Below, one piece after another: positions 1 to 8,279 of a stretch of DNA of 64,000 bases. Made by a program: the position numbers and the translations under genes. Under the pieces are notes generated by a model, which saw nothing but the letters and a program-made list of their open reading frames with translations, was not told the DNA's origin and did not search any database. The stretch is from Actinocorallia populi (GTDB lineage Bacteria; Actinomycetota; Actinomycetes; Streptosporangiales; Streptosporangiaceae), in the NCBI RefSeq assembly GCF_002995495.1, contig NZ_PVZV01000001.1, positions 682,001 through 746,000 on the forward strand, written 5' to 3'. How positions within the stretch are numbered: position 1 is the first letter of the stretch; the number at the start of each line of letters is the position of its first letter.

Positions 1-130
1 CCTCATCGAATCCGATCAGGCCGCTGCCGCGCTCCTCGCCGAAATTCCGTGCTCGCCTACAGATGGAGCGGCGTGGTCGGCACTGTGCCTTCGGTTTGCC
101 GGACACGCCCTGCCCCTCGGCCTTGACCGG

Positions 131-905
131 TCAGGGGAGACGGACGACGGCGACGCCGTGCTGGTCTTCGCCGAAGGACCAGGCGGCGATGAGGTCGCCG
201 GCGAGGAGACGGGTGCCGAGGGGCGGCCATTGTGGCCGACGGGCAGGTAAAGGGCTCCGCTGGAGCGGGCGTCGAAGGCATCGAAGCAGTGGAAGCGCAG
301 ATGGTCGCGCAGGGCCTCGTCCCGTACCGCGGCGAGTGCCTTCTCCCACTGCGGTTCGGCGGTCTGGGCACGACCGCCGTTTCCTCCCATGGGAAGGAGG
401 CGGCCCGGGGCCCAGATGGGTGAAGGTGGCGGCGCGCAGGGCGTCGAAAAGGGTGCCGTCGGTGGCGATGCGCAGGACCGGCGCGATGGCGCACCCATTC
501 TCAGCGGCCTCGGCCAGATCGACGCGGTGACGGACCAGGAGCGGCGCGAGATCCGCGCCGACGATCGAAACGTCATCGTCGTCGTGCTGCGCGGCCGCCT
601 CCCGGACATCCTTCACGAAGGAGTCGGTGAATCCCGCCTCGTCCAGCTCACCGAAATACACGAGTGACGCGCTCAGATCGAACCGCCACGCGAATTCCTG
701 ATGGTCCTCGTCCAGGTAAACCGGGTCGGGCAGCTCCCTCGGCGCCGTGTCGGCGAGGCCCTCCGCGTTCAGCCACCCCCGCCCGGCACGAGTTCGGCGA
801 GCACTTCACCGCCGTAGTAGGCCGCATAGGTCGCCTCCGCCGAGAACCCGTCGGCCTGCCCAGCAGGATCCCCAGCGCTTCGCCCAGCTCCTCATCCCTC
901 CCCAT
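131..905 (-). pseudogene. Frameshifted remnant of an uncharacterised gene
   Basis: Read on the minus strand, a continuous-looking protein can be assembled only by changing frame about four times: it starts MGRDEELGEAL at 905, continues as FSAEATYAAYYGGEV, then WLNAEGLADTAPRELPDPVYLDEDHQEFAW, then YFGELDEAGFTDSF to about 405, then GRLLPMGGNGG and PQWEKALAAVRDEALRDHL, and finally returns to the earlier frame at GDLIAAWSFGEDQHGVAVVRLP before a stop at 131. Sense segments in successive frames with sensible composition indicate a once-intact gene of roughly 250 codons that has decayed. I do not recognise the family. It sits beside broken transposases, consistent with a degrading accessory strip. 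Sequencing error is the alternative explanation. Confidence 0.55.
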
Positions 906-1033
906 GAACCCACCCCACGTTGCCGCTACCTCTCGTCCTGACCCATTTCGAACACTGCATGATCAAATGAAACTTGCTGAGAAAACCTCACTGACCAGCG
1001 GAATTGCTACGACCGACTGGGGCAGGCATCGCT

Positions 1034-1370
1034 GACCTCGACGGGTAGATCATGTGGATGTCCGGAGTCATTCCCAGCTCCATCCATGACCTGAGAGCTT
1101 CCCGAATTGAGGGATTATCTGTGCTCTGGCTGCCTGCGGGCTGCTGGCCAACAAGGGTTACCAGGGAGCCGATCCGATGGTCATTGCCTCATGAAGGATA
1201 AGAACAAGCCGAATCTCGGGAGCAGGCGAATCGCTCACATGCCAAGCTCCGCCGAACCGGGGAGCACGCAAACACCTGGATCAAGCGGTGGGAGATCTTC
1301 ACCAAGCTACGCTGCCGCCCCGCCGCGTCGGTCGTATTGCCAAGGCCATCAACGTCTTGAGCCTTTTCCA
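1034..1370 (+). pseudogene. Degraded IS5-type transposase fragment (C-terminal part)
   Basis: The stretch matches, base by base with many changes, the second half of the better-preserved transposase at 1493-2261: a WMSGV..SSIHDLRAS segment, ANKGYQGADP (the copy has ADKGYHGADP), a KNKPN/EQANRSHAKLR segment, and KLRCRPA. It is broken by stops and at least two frame changes, and the first half with the earlier catalytic Asp is missing. It is therefore an old partial copy of the same DDE_Tnp_4-like family lying directly upstream of a younger copy. No terminal repeats could be delimited. Confidence 0.6.
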
Positions 1371-1492
1371 CCAGCCTTTCGAGGCTGATGATCACAGCAT
1401 GATCGCGGGCGGTGTGGCGGCCTGAGAACGCGAAGAAACCCCTGGTAGGACGGTTGATCTCTCACAACCCTCCGCCCAACCAGAGGCTTCGC

Positions 1493-2261
1493 ATGCTTTT
1501 CTATCGTGCTTCGCTGCCGTTGTCGCGCTCGACGCTGAACTACGTGGCCGGCCTGGTCCGCCGGCACCGCAGGTCCATCTCCAGTAAGGGCCGGGCGCTA
1601 CCGCCCGGGCAGCAGGCGCTGATGACACTCGCCCACCTCGAGAAAGGCGAGACGTTCGCCCAGCTCGCAGCTGGTTTCGGAGTCGGGACCACCACCGCCT
1701 GGCGGTACATCAACGAGACCGTCATGCTGCTGTCGGCCCGCTCGCCCAAGCTCGGCCAGGCACTGCACAAGGCCAAGAAGGATCAGGTGCGTCATCTGAT
1801 CCTGGACGGCACCCTCATCCCATCGACCGTGTGAAGGCCGACCGGCCCTTCTACTCCGGAAAACACAGGAAGCACGGCGTCAACCTGCAGGTCATCGCTG
1901 GTCCCGAGGGGCAGATCGCGTGGGTCTCCGGCGCCGGCCCGGCTCGATCCACGACCTGAGAGCCGCCCGCAACTGGGGCGTCATCCGCGCCCTGGCCGCC
2001 AGCGGACTGCTCGTCCTGGCCGACAAGGGCTATCACGGCGCCGACCCGGCGATCCTCACCCTGTACAAGTGCAAGAACAAACCCGCCTCCCAAAAGCAGG
2101 CGAACCGCTCGCACGCCAAGCTCCGCGGCCCCGGAGAGCGCGCGGACTCCCAGCTCAAGCAGTGGAAAATCCTGGCCAAGCTACGCTGCTGCCCGCATCG
2201 CGCCGGTCATCTCGCCAAAGCCATCAGCGTCCTACAGAACCGCGAAGCTGCCGCATGGTGA
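1493..2261 (+). pseudogene. IS5-family (DDE_Tnp_4-type) transposase, two frameshifts
   Basis: Transposase catalysing DNA strand cutting and joining for an insertion sequence. The N-terminal helix-turn-helix part is intact (MLFYRASLPLSRSTLNY to TAWRYINETV), followed by LILDGTLIP with the first catalytic Asp. A one-base shift near 1825 sends the frame to a stop; the adjacent frame continues IDRVKADRPFYSGKHRKHG. A second shift near 1935 is needed to reach GSIHDLRAARNWG, ADKGYHGADP and the terminal GERADSQLKQWKILAKLRCCPHRAGHLAKAI. Both shifts together restore the family's full length (about 255 residues). Programmed frameshifting is unlikely because two separate shifts are needed and no slippery sequence is evident. 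The chosen start is the ATG that matches the usual family N terminus. Confidence 0.8.
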
Positions 2262-2606
2262 AAAACGTTCCTTGCAGAACCGAAGGGCCGTCTCGTGACG
2301 GAAAAGGTTCCTTGAACGCCTCCGGCCAGCCACTTTGACGAAATCCTACCCACCGGACGCTAATAACCAAACCAGTTTTAACGGAAATTAGACAATTTGT
2401 TTCTGAGGGGGGTTCTTTGAGGAGTTCTATGCCTGATGTCACCGCAAGCGCTTTTGCTGTCCCCTTATATCAGATACTTATCATTTTTTCAAGCCATAAT
2501 CCGCTCAAGTAATGATGGAAATTTTCAATTCTGAACAAACTCTTAGGTGGAGTGGTCTGTGATGATCAATCTGCTTACAGCCCTATGGGATTTATGAGAG
2601 GTTTGT
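2262..2606. other. AT-richer intergenic region upstream of the DUF2690-type gene
   Basis: About 345 bases without a convincing gene. Base composition is clearly more AT-rich than the rest of the window, with T-rich and A-rich runs between about 2340 and 2560. It presumably holds the promoter of the secreted protein at 2607. Two very short open frames with Shine-Dalgarno-like sequences are present: 27 codons at 2429-2512 preceded by GAGGAG, and 11 codons at 2562-2597. Neither can be confirmed as expressed. Confidence 0.5.
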
Positions 2607-3128
2607 ATGAAGGTTGAAAGGATGGGCTCGGCGGCCGCAGTCCTCGCTGTCGCTGCCGTGAGCTTCGCGGGTGTCGCCATTACGGCCACGCCCGCTTCGG
2701 CGCTCTGCTCTCGGGGAGGTTGCGACGGTCTCATGCCTCAGGTCGTTGGGTGCAATAATGACTCCATCACCGCTTACTCCACTGTTGGTGGTGTGAAGAA
2801 GTATGCCAAATTTAAATACCGCAATGGCACTGTGGAGCTGCGTTACTCTCCTGCGTGCCATGCGTTCTGGGCGAGGGTGACGGTCGATCAGCAGGGTTGG
2901 GTCGGTGACTTCTTGGAAGGAACCGGTTATGACAACGGCAATCGGGTCAATGCGGGCTGGAACGAGGTGATCCGGATCGGAACACTTACTACTGCCGGCA
3001 CTCAGGCATGGACTCCCATGTGGGGGCAGCGTACTGCATCCCGATATTCGTGGGGCGCGAAGATTCGGACGGAGGGCAGTGGTTCGGCGGAAATCCGCTG
3101 GCCGGTCACTGGGGTGATCTGGAGCTGA
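2607..3128 (+). CDS. Secreted DUF2690-type protein
   Basis: A 173-residue exported protein. Residues 1-32 form a Sec signal peptide (basic start, hydrophobic VLAVAAVSFAGVAI, ATPASA cleavage site). The mature part has the DUF2690 pattern: CSRGGCDG near the start, a third Cys in VGCNND, and VELRYSPACHAFWARV, so two disulfides are likely. Family members are secreted by actinobacteria and have no known function. GAGAGG lies about 8 bases before the ATG. The gene is less GC-rich than its neighbours and is bracketed by broken IS elements, which suggests acquisition by transfer. A strong hairpin follows the stop codon. Confidence 0.75.
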   Translation: MKVERMGSAAAVLAVAAVSFAGVAITATPASALCSRGGCDGLMPQVVGCNNDSITAYSTVGGVKKYAKFKYRNGTVELRYSPACHAFWARVTVDQQGWVGDFLEGTGYDNGNRVNAGWNEVIRIGTLTTAGTQAWTPMWGQRTASRYSWGAKIRTEGSGSAEIRWPVTGVIWS

Positions 3129-3148
3129 TCTGACCGCCTGATAGATGT

Positions 3149-3179
3149 GGGCCCGTACGCCTTGAGAACGTACGGGCCC
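3149..3179 (+). terminator. Hairpin terminator after the DUF2690-type gene
   Basis: Perfect 11-bp inverted repeat GGGCCCGTACG / CGTACGGGCCC (3149-3159 and 3169-3179) with a 9-base loop, starting 20 bases after the stop codon. The U-tract is poor, as is common in actinobacteria. Confidence 0.75.
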
Positions 3180-3329
3180 GCGTTATGAACCACCCCGAAT
3201 TCGTTAGAACATTTGATGTTCCTTGCGTTGGGGAGCTGCTGCCTGTATCCGCTTGCTATTGAAAGATCGCTCTAGGCTGTGTTGTCAAATTAGGGGCGTA
3301 GTGGCCTGCCGGTGTGGATGATGTAGGTC

Positions 3330-4137
3330 GTGGTTCGTCGTTATGAGTTGACCGATGCTGGGTGGCAGGTGTTGGAGCCGTTGCTGCCCCGGCGGACGAT
3401 GGAGCGTCCGCGGGCCGATGACCGGCAAATGCTGACGGAATCGTGTTCAAGTTCCACTCGGGCGTGGCCTGGCGGAACGTGCCCGAGCGGTACAAGTCCT
3501 GGCGCTCCCTACACACCCGGTGCCGCAGGTGGGCCGCTGATGGCACGTTCACCACGATGCTGCGGGCGCGGGCGGATGCGACCGGGGGCATCGACTGGCT
3601 GATCTCGGTGGACTCCACCATTGTGCGCGTCCACCAGCACACAGCCGGGGCAAGAAAAGGGGGCGCCAGGCACTCAGGCGTTCGCGGGGCGGTCTGACCT
3701 CCAAGATCCATATGGTGTGAGATGGGCGGGGCCGGCCGCTGGCGTTCGTGTTGACCGGTGGGAACGCAGGCGACTGCACGCAGTTCACGCACCTGATGGC
3801 TGCGATCCGGGTGCCCCGGATCGGGTCGGGCCGCCCTCGGGCGCGGCCTGATCATGTGATCGGTGACAAGGGCTACAGCACCAAGGCCATTCGCGCCCAC
3901 CTGCGCAGACGCGGCATCGCCGCCACGATTCCCGAACGCAGGGACCAGGTTTGCAACCGGCTGCGGTACGGCAGCCGCGGCGGTCGGCCACCGGTCTTCT
4001 ATAAGGGCGTCTACCGGTGGCGCAACGTCGTGGAGTGCTGCTTCAACCGGCTCAAGCAGTGGCGGGGGATCGCCACCCGCTACTGCAAGACCACCCAGTG
4101 GTGTGCTGGGCGGCGTGCTCTACCGCGTGGGCGGTAG
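3330..4137 (+). pseudogene. IS5-family (DUF4096 type) transposase, frameshifted and truncated
   Basis: Starts at GTG with RRYELTDAGWQVLEPLLP, the DUF4096 DNA-binding domain. A one-base deletion near 3433 shifts the frame; the next frame reads VFKFHSGVAWRNVPERY and WLISVDSTIVRVHQH with the first catalytic Asp. Near 3660-3700 the frame is lost again and an in-frame TGA follows KIHMV before DGRGRPLAFVLTGGNAGDCTQF. The last part, DHVIGDKGYSTKAIRAHLRR to VVECCFNRLKQWRGIATRY, is open. Homology stops abruptly near 4095 where the family would continue for about 20 residues, so the right end is missing. A TGTTGTCAAAT-like sequence near 3278 may be the left terminal repeat. Confidence 0.8.
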
Positions 4138-5791
4138 AGCACGCCGTCTTCGGGGGGTGGGCGGGGGGTGGTCGGGGCCTGTGAGGAAGTAAACGGAGTG
4201 GGAGGCGGAGGGTCTGTATGCGGCGGGTGAGGGTGGACAGGTGGGAGGGGGTGGGGGACCAGCCGGCTTCGAGGAGGAGGGTGAGCCAGGCGTGGAGGTA
4301 GGGGGCGGGGGAGGTGCGGAAGTCGTGGGCGACGGGGAGGACGTGCCAGCCGAGGGAGGCCAGGCGGGCTCGGCGGAAGGTGTCGTGGGAGCGGTTGGCG
4401 CGGCCGGTGTGGTGGGTTTCGCCGTCGTACTCGAGGGCGCAGCGGTAGCGGGCGTGGCCCAGGTCCAGGCGGTAGGGGGTGGGCGGGGCGGGGAGCTGGC
4501 AGGTGGGGCGGGGGAAACCGGTGTCGATCAGGACGCCGCGGACGAGGGACTCGCCGGGGGACTGGGCGGCGGGGTCGGCCATCGCGATGACGGCGCGCGC
4601 CTGGGTGGCGCCGGGGCCGGTGGCGCGGCGGGAGCGGGCCAGCAGCGCCGGTAGGGAGACGCCTCGGGCCAGGAACTGGTCGACCAGGGCGAGAGCCTCG
4701 TAGCGGGGCAGGGAGCGGGCGCAGTCGTAGGCGGTGCGTTCTCGTGTGGTGAGGCGGCGGCCGCCCAGCGTCGTGACGTCCTCCGGGAGCAGGCGCAGGA
4801 GGAGCGGATCACCACGGTCGGTCTCAGAAGCGGGTGCTTCTGAGACGGGTGCTTTCGAGGCGGCGTCGGGAGCGCTCGCTTTCACCACGCCGATGGGCGA
4901 GGTGACACGGCGACCGGCAGGCCCTCGGGCGGTCATCGTCGGTGGAAGACCGCGACCGCTCGGTATCGACGACGGGTCGGTCGAGCCAGGAGGAAACGGT
5001 TCGGAGGAGTCGGGAACCTGGGCCGGGCAAAAAGCGGCTGACTCCGGAAGGCCGGTGGCCATGGAGGCCGCGGATTCCGAGGCTTGGTCGGTCGAAGGAA
5101 GGGCTGCGGGCTCGGAGGGGCGGGTGGGTGAGGGGGAGGCTGCGGGCTCAGAGGGGCGGGTGGGCGAGAAGGGGGCAGCGGGTTCGGAGGAGCGGGTGGG
5201 TGAGGGGGAGGCCGCAGGCTCAGAAGGACGGGCGGGCGAGAAGGGGGCAGCGGGTTCGGAGGAGCGGGTGGGTGAGAGGGAGGCCGCAGGCTCAGAAGGG
5301 CGGGTGGGTGAGCAGGGGGCAGCGGGCTCGAAAGAGCAGGTGGAAATTGAGGAGGGCGCTCTCGAAGGGGTGGGAGGGGGGACAGCTTGGACGGGGTCGG
5401 GGCTGGTCGGCTTTGAGGAGGCGGGGGCGGGGCGAGAAGCGGTCGGTTCGGGCGGGGCCGCGGTCGGGGTGGTGGGTGCGGGCTTCGGAGGGTCGAGGGC
5501 CGGGGTCCGGTGGGAGGCGGCTGCTCCTGGGGTGTCGGTGGGAGGGGTGGGGAGGGCCGGTTTCGGGGAGCCGGGCGGCGGGTGGGGGGCCGCCAGTTCG
5601 AGGGGGACGGTGGCGGGGGTGCGGCGGGGGATGGCCAGGCCCCAGAGCAGGGCGGCGGTCCGGGTGGTGAGCAGGAAGGGGATCTTGAGGCGCTCCAGGA
5701 GGCGGAGGCGGGGTTCGAAGGGGCCGGTGCCGTGGGCGACGAGCGGGCGGTGGACGCTCGGCGCGGTGGTGAAGAGCTCTGGCTGCGTCAT
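4052..5791 (-). CDS. DUF559-type endonuclease-fold protein with large Pro-rich insert
   Basis: A 579-residue protein. The N terminus (RLKIPFLLTTRTAALLWGL, residues 34-52) and the region from about 335 (EDVTTLGGRRLTTRERTAYDCARSLPR) resemble actinobacterial AbiEi/DUF559 proteins. The C-terminal part has RLDLGHARYRCALEYDGETHH (441-461) and DTFRRARLASLGWHV, the PD-(D/E)XK-like DUF559 core, suggesting a Vsr-like nuclease fold; activity is unproven. Between the halves, residues about 70-330 are Pro/Ser/Ala-rich and include 12-residue tandem repeats. Start is the ATG at 5791, where recognisable homology begins; an upstream extension exists only as antisense of the carboxypeptidase gene. The C-terminal 35 or so residues read through a 16-bp hairpin into the neighbouring IS remnant, so the original stop was probably lost. 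Confidence 0.65.
   Translation of the reverse strand: MTQPELFTTAPSVHRPLVAHGTGPFEPRLRLLERLKIPFLLTTRTAALLWGLAIPRRTPATVPLELAAPHPPPGSPKPALPTPPTDTPGAAASHRTPALDPPKPAPTTPTAAPPEPTASRPAPASSKPTSPDPVQAVPPPTPSRAPSSISTCSFEPAAPCSPTRPSEPAASLSPTRSSEPAAPFSPARPSEPAASPSPTRSSEPAAPFSPTRPSEPAASPSPTRPSEPAALPSTDQASESAASMATGLPESAAFCPAQVPDSSEPFPPGSTDPSSIPSGRGLPPTMTARGPAGRRVTSPIGVVKASAPDAASKAPVSEAPASETDRGDPLLLRLLPEDVTTLGGRRLTTRERTAYDCARSLPRYEALALVDQFLARGVSLPALLARSRRATGPGATQARAVIAMADPAAQSPGESLVRGVLIDTGFPRPTCQLPAPPTPYRLDLGHARYRCALEYDGETHHTGRANRSHDTFRRARLASLGWHVLPVAHDFRTSPAPYLHAWLTLLLEAGWSPTPSHLSTLTRRIQTLRLPLRLLPHRPRPPPAHPPKTACSTAHAVEHAAQHTTGWSCSSGWRSPATA
4111..4146. terminator. 16-bp perfect hairpin at the IS/DUF559 junction
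   Basis: CGGCGTGCTCTACCGC (4111-4126) is the exact reverse complement of 4131-4146, separated by the four bases GTGG. It lies exactly where transposase homology ends and inside the predicted 3' end of the DUF559 reading frame. It would stop transcription in either direction; it could equally be a relic of an element end. Confidence 0.55.
5066..5332 (-). repeat. 36-bp tandem repeats encoding SEPAA..SPTR units
   Basis: About seven copies of a 36-base unit encode variants of the 12-residue sequence SEPAAxxSPTRP/S (residues 154-242 of the DUF559 protein): SEPAAPCSPTRP, SEPAASLSPTRS, SEPAAPFSPARP and so on, decaying toward SEPAALPSTDQA. Alternate copies are most alike, suggesting expansion of a 72-base double unit. 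Confidence 0.85.
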
Positions 5792-6005
5792 GACCCCACT
5801 GTGCGGCCGCGGCCGCCGCCGCACAGGACCGAACCGGATTCTGGGGAAAAGCCCTCTGGCGTCGGACGGGACGGGCCGGTGTGGTGAGAGGGACGCGGGA
5901 ACGGGGGCGGGGGAAGGCAAACCGGTGGGTGTGTGTGGTTTGCGAAGTGTTGTGGGGGGTGCCAGGGTGGGCGGCTGATCCAGAAGCCCAGGGGCCGGGG
6001 GTGCC

Positions 6006-6860
6006 GTGCGCAAGCTGATCGTGTCCGTCGTGATGGGGGCGGCGGTGCTCGTGGGGACGGGGGTGCCCGCGGAGGCGGCGCCTCGGGGTCCGCGGCCGGC
6101 GGTCAAGGCCAAGGCGGTGGCGCTCAGCCTGGGCGGAAAGACCCTCTGGAACAAGGACATGCACGTCAAGCGGCCCATCGCCAGTCTGACGAAGGTGATG
6201 ACGGCGATCGTGGTGCTGCGGTACGAGAGCGATCTCGACCGCACTCTGACGATCAAGAAGAAGTACACCACCTACGGCGACAAGTGGGGCGCCAGCGAGG
6301 CGGGCCTCGTCGTGGGGGACAAGGTCAAGGTCCGTGATCTGCTGTACGGGGCGATGCTGGAGTCCGGAGCGGACGCCACCGCGGCGCTCGCCGACGCCTA
6401 CGGGCCCGGCTACAAGAACTTCATCGCGAAGATGAACGCCACGGCCAAGCGCCTGAAGCTGAAGAAGACCCACTACGCGAACTTCGACGGGCTGCCCTAC
6501 CCGTCCCAGACCTCGACGTACTCGACGGCGGCCGAGCAGATCAAGGTGGCCCGGTACGCCCTGCGCTTCCCCACGATCAAGAAGGCCTCCGCCACCAAGA
6601 AGATCACCATCCGAACGGCGAAGAAGCGCACCTACACGTTCGAGAACACCAACCAGCTGATCGGCAAGTACCCCGGCATCCTCGGCATCAAGACGGGCTA
6701 CACCAACGGGGCCGGCTACTGCTTCATGTTCGCCGCCAAGCGCGGCAAGCGCACGCAGATCGGCGTCATCCTCGGCTCCCCCACCGACAAGAGGCGGTTC
6801 TACGACGCCAGGCGCCTGCTCGACTGGGGTTTCGGCGACCAGACCCGCGAGTGGCGGTGA
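6006..6860 (+). CDS. D-alanyl-D-alanine carboxypeptidase (S11 family, low-molecular-weight PBP)
   Basis: Removes the terminal D-Ala from peptidoglycan stem peptides outside the membrane. 284 residues: signal peptide 1-25 (VSVVMGAAVLVGTG, cleavage after AEA), catalytic SLTK (Ser60-Lys63) and KTG (229-231). The middle motif is SGA (120-122) in LLYGAMLESGADA rather than the usual SxN; related actinobacterial enzymes also vary here. There is no C-terminal membrane anchor, and the protein is short and Lys-rich, so it may be soluble or wall-bound by charge. Start is GTG at 6006, giving a proper signal peptide. Divergent from the DUF559 gene with about 210 bases between them. Confidence 0.88.
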   Translation: MRKLIVSVVMGAAVLVGTGVPAEAAPRGPRPAVKAKAVALSLGGKTLWNKDMHVKRPIASLTKVMTAIVVLRYESDLDRTLTIKKKYTTYGDKWGASEAGLVVGDKVKVRDLLYGAMLESGADATAALADAYGPGYKNFIAKMNATAKRLKLKKTHYANFDGLPYPSQTSTYSTAAEQIKVARYALRFPTIKKASATKKITIRTAKKRTYTFENTNQLIGKYPGILGIKTGYTNGAGYCFMFAAKRGKRTQIGVILGSPTDKRRFYDARRLLDWGFGDQTREWR

Positions 6861-6945
6861 CGTCACGTCCCCACCCGAGCGCGGTTACCATCGGCGGGTT
6901 CCCGGTGCTCACGGCCGGGCGCGTCGAACACGGGTGAGGAAGAGC

Positions 6946-7500
6946 ATGCACGGGCTGGAAGGGCTGATCGCCGGACGGGTGGCGCCGGGCGTCTACCGCT
7001 GGGAGATCCGGCCAGAGGAGCTGTTCCGCACCGCCAAGCGCCCTCAGCGGACCGGCCTCACCCGCACGCCGGACGGGCGGCTCGCGCTGCCCCTGGCCAT
7101 GGGCGGCGGCCACGCCGACGTCGAGGCGCCCCCGTGGCTGGCGGACGCCGAGGACGCGGGCTGGGAGGTCTTCGGCCTGGGCGAATCACAGGACGAGCAG
7201 GGCTTCTTCACCCATGCGGCGGAGGTCCTGGAGTTCCCTGAGGAATCCGACTCCGACGACTGGGACGCCTTCTACGACCTGCTGACCGACATGGAATGGC
7301 TGCCCGCGGAGCGCGCCTACCTGATCGTCTGGCCCGGCTGGAAGACCCTCGCCGATGCGGCCTCCGAGACGTTCGCCACCGCTCTGGGCGTCTTCCGCGA
7401 CGCCGTCGACGCCTGGGCGGAGAGCGACACACCCATGTACGTGCTGCTCCCCGGCCCCGGCGGCGAACCGCGGGAACTTCCGCCGGTGCCCCGGGACTAA
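6946..7500 (+). CDS. Barstar-family (barnase-inhibitor-like) protein
   Basis: A 184-residue cytoplasmic protein whose C-terminal half matches the barstar fold: [21 protein letters not shown] followed by [12 protein letters not shown] and [11 protein letters not shown]-type helices. Barstar proteins bind and block secreted ribonucleases, but many actinobacterial members have no known partner. The N-terminal 80 residues are specific to this type. ATG at 6946 is preferred over the in-frame GTG at 6934 because GAGGA lies 5 bases before it. No barnase-like ribonuclease gene is visible nearby. Its TAA overlaps the stop codon of the convergent DNase IV gene. Confidence 0.7.
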   Translation: MHGLEGLIAGRVAPGVYRWEIRPEELFRTAKRPQRTGLTRTPDGRLALPLAMGGGHADVEAPPWLADAEDAGWEVFGLGESQDEQGFFTHAAEVLEFPEESDSDDWDAFYDLLTDMEWLPAERAYLIVWPGWKTLADAASETFATALGVFRDAVDAWAESDTPMYVLLPGPGGEPRELPPVPRD

Positions 7501-8279
7501 AGGGATTCGCGAAGGGATTCGCGCAGGAACGTCAGGTCGGCGGCCTGGCCGTCGCCCGGGGTCTCCAGGACGATCGGGGCACCGGCCTCGCGGCAGACGG
7601 CGACGATGAGGTCCGGGTCGATCTGGCCGTGCTTCAGGTTGGCGTGCCGGTCGGCGCCGGAGCCGAACGCGTCGCGGCTGTCGTTGCAGTGCACCAGGTC
7701 GATGCGGCCCGTGATCGCCTTGATCCGCGCGACGGCGTCCAGCAGTTCCTCGCCGGCGGCGTGGGCGTGGCAGGTGTCCAGGCAGAAGCCGACGTTCTTG
7801 TCCATGCCGGCGACGCCGTCCAGCGTCTCCCACAACTGGGCGATCCTGTCGAACTTCCGGGCCATGGCGTTGCCGCCGCCCGCGGTGTTCTCGATCAGGA
7901 CCGGGATCGGGCACTCCAGCCGTTCGAAGACCTTGCGCCAGTTGTCGAAGCCGACCTGCGGGTCGTCGCCGTCGCCGACGTGCCCGCCGTGCACGATCAG
8001 CCCCTTGGCGCCGATCTCGGCCGCCGCCTGCAGATGCTGCTCCAGCAGCTTGCGGCTGGGGATCCGCACCTTGTTGTTGGTCGTCGCGACGTTGATCCGG
8101 TACGGGGCGTGGACGAAGACCTCGACCTCCGAGGCCTTCACCGCCGCGGCCAGCCCCTCGGGCAGCACCGGTTTCTTCCAGCCCTGCGGGTCGCCGATGA
8201 AGAACTGCACGACGTCGGCCTGCAGCTCCGCGGCCGCGGCGAGGGGATCGTCGTCTCTGACGTGGGCTCCGATGCGCAT
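7497..8279 (-). CDS. nfo: Deoxyribonuclease IV (AP endonuclease family 2)
   Basis: Cuts DNA 5' of abasic sites in base-excision repair. 260 residues with the metal-binding motifs of the TIM-barrel family in order: GAHV (4-7), [42 protein letters not shown] and LETPG. Family members are 250-300 residues, so it is full length. Start is the ATG giving MRIGAHV. Convergent with the barstar-like gene: both stop codons share the four bases CTAA. Confidence 0.9.
   Translation of the reverse strand: MRIGAHVRDDDPLAAAAELQADVVQFFIGDPQGWKKPVLPEGLAAAVKASEVEVFVHAPYRINVATTNNKVRIPSRKLLEQHLQAAAEIGAKGLIVHGGHVGDGDDPQVGFDNWRKVFERLECPIPVLIENTAGGGNAMARKFDRIAQLWETLDGVAGMDKNVGFCLDTCHAHAAGEELLDAVARIKAITGRIDLVHCNDSRDAFGSGADRHANLKHGQIDPDLIVAVCREAGAPIVLETPGDGQAADLTFLRESLRESL

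Noticed and set aside
1493-2261. Programmed frameshifting in the IS5-type transposase
   Set aside because: Two separate frame changes are needed and no slippery heptamer or downstream structure is visible; decay is simpler.
4241-5978. Plus-strand open frames opposite the DUF559 gene
   Set aside because: Gly/Glu/Arg-rich antisense products with no family; the minus-strand frame has the DUF559 motif and matches family residues at both ends.
5792-6866. Long minus-strand frames running into the DUF559 gene from upstream
   Set aside because: They are antisense to the carboxypeptidase, which has SLTK and KTG motifs; DUF559 homology begins only at 5791.
6857-6866. GTGACGTCAC palindrome at the carboxypeptidase stop as an operator
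   Set aside because: It overlaps a stop codon within a coding context and is short; no promoter context nearby.
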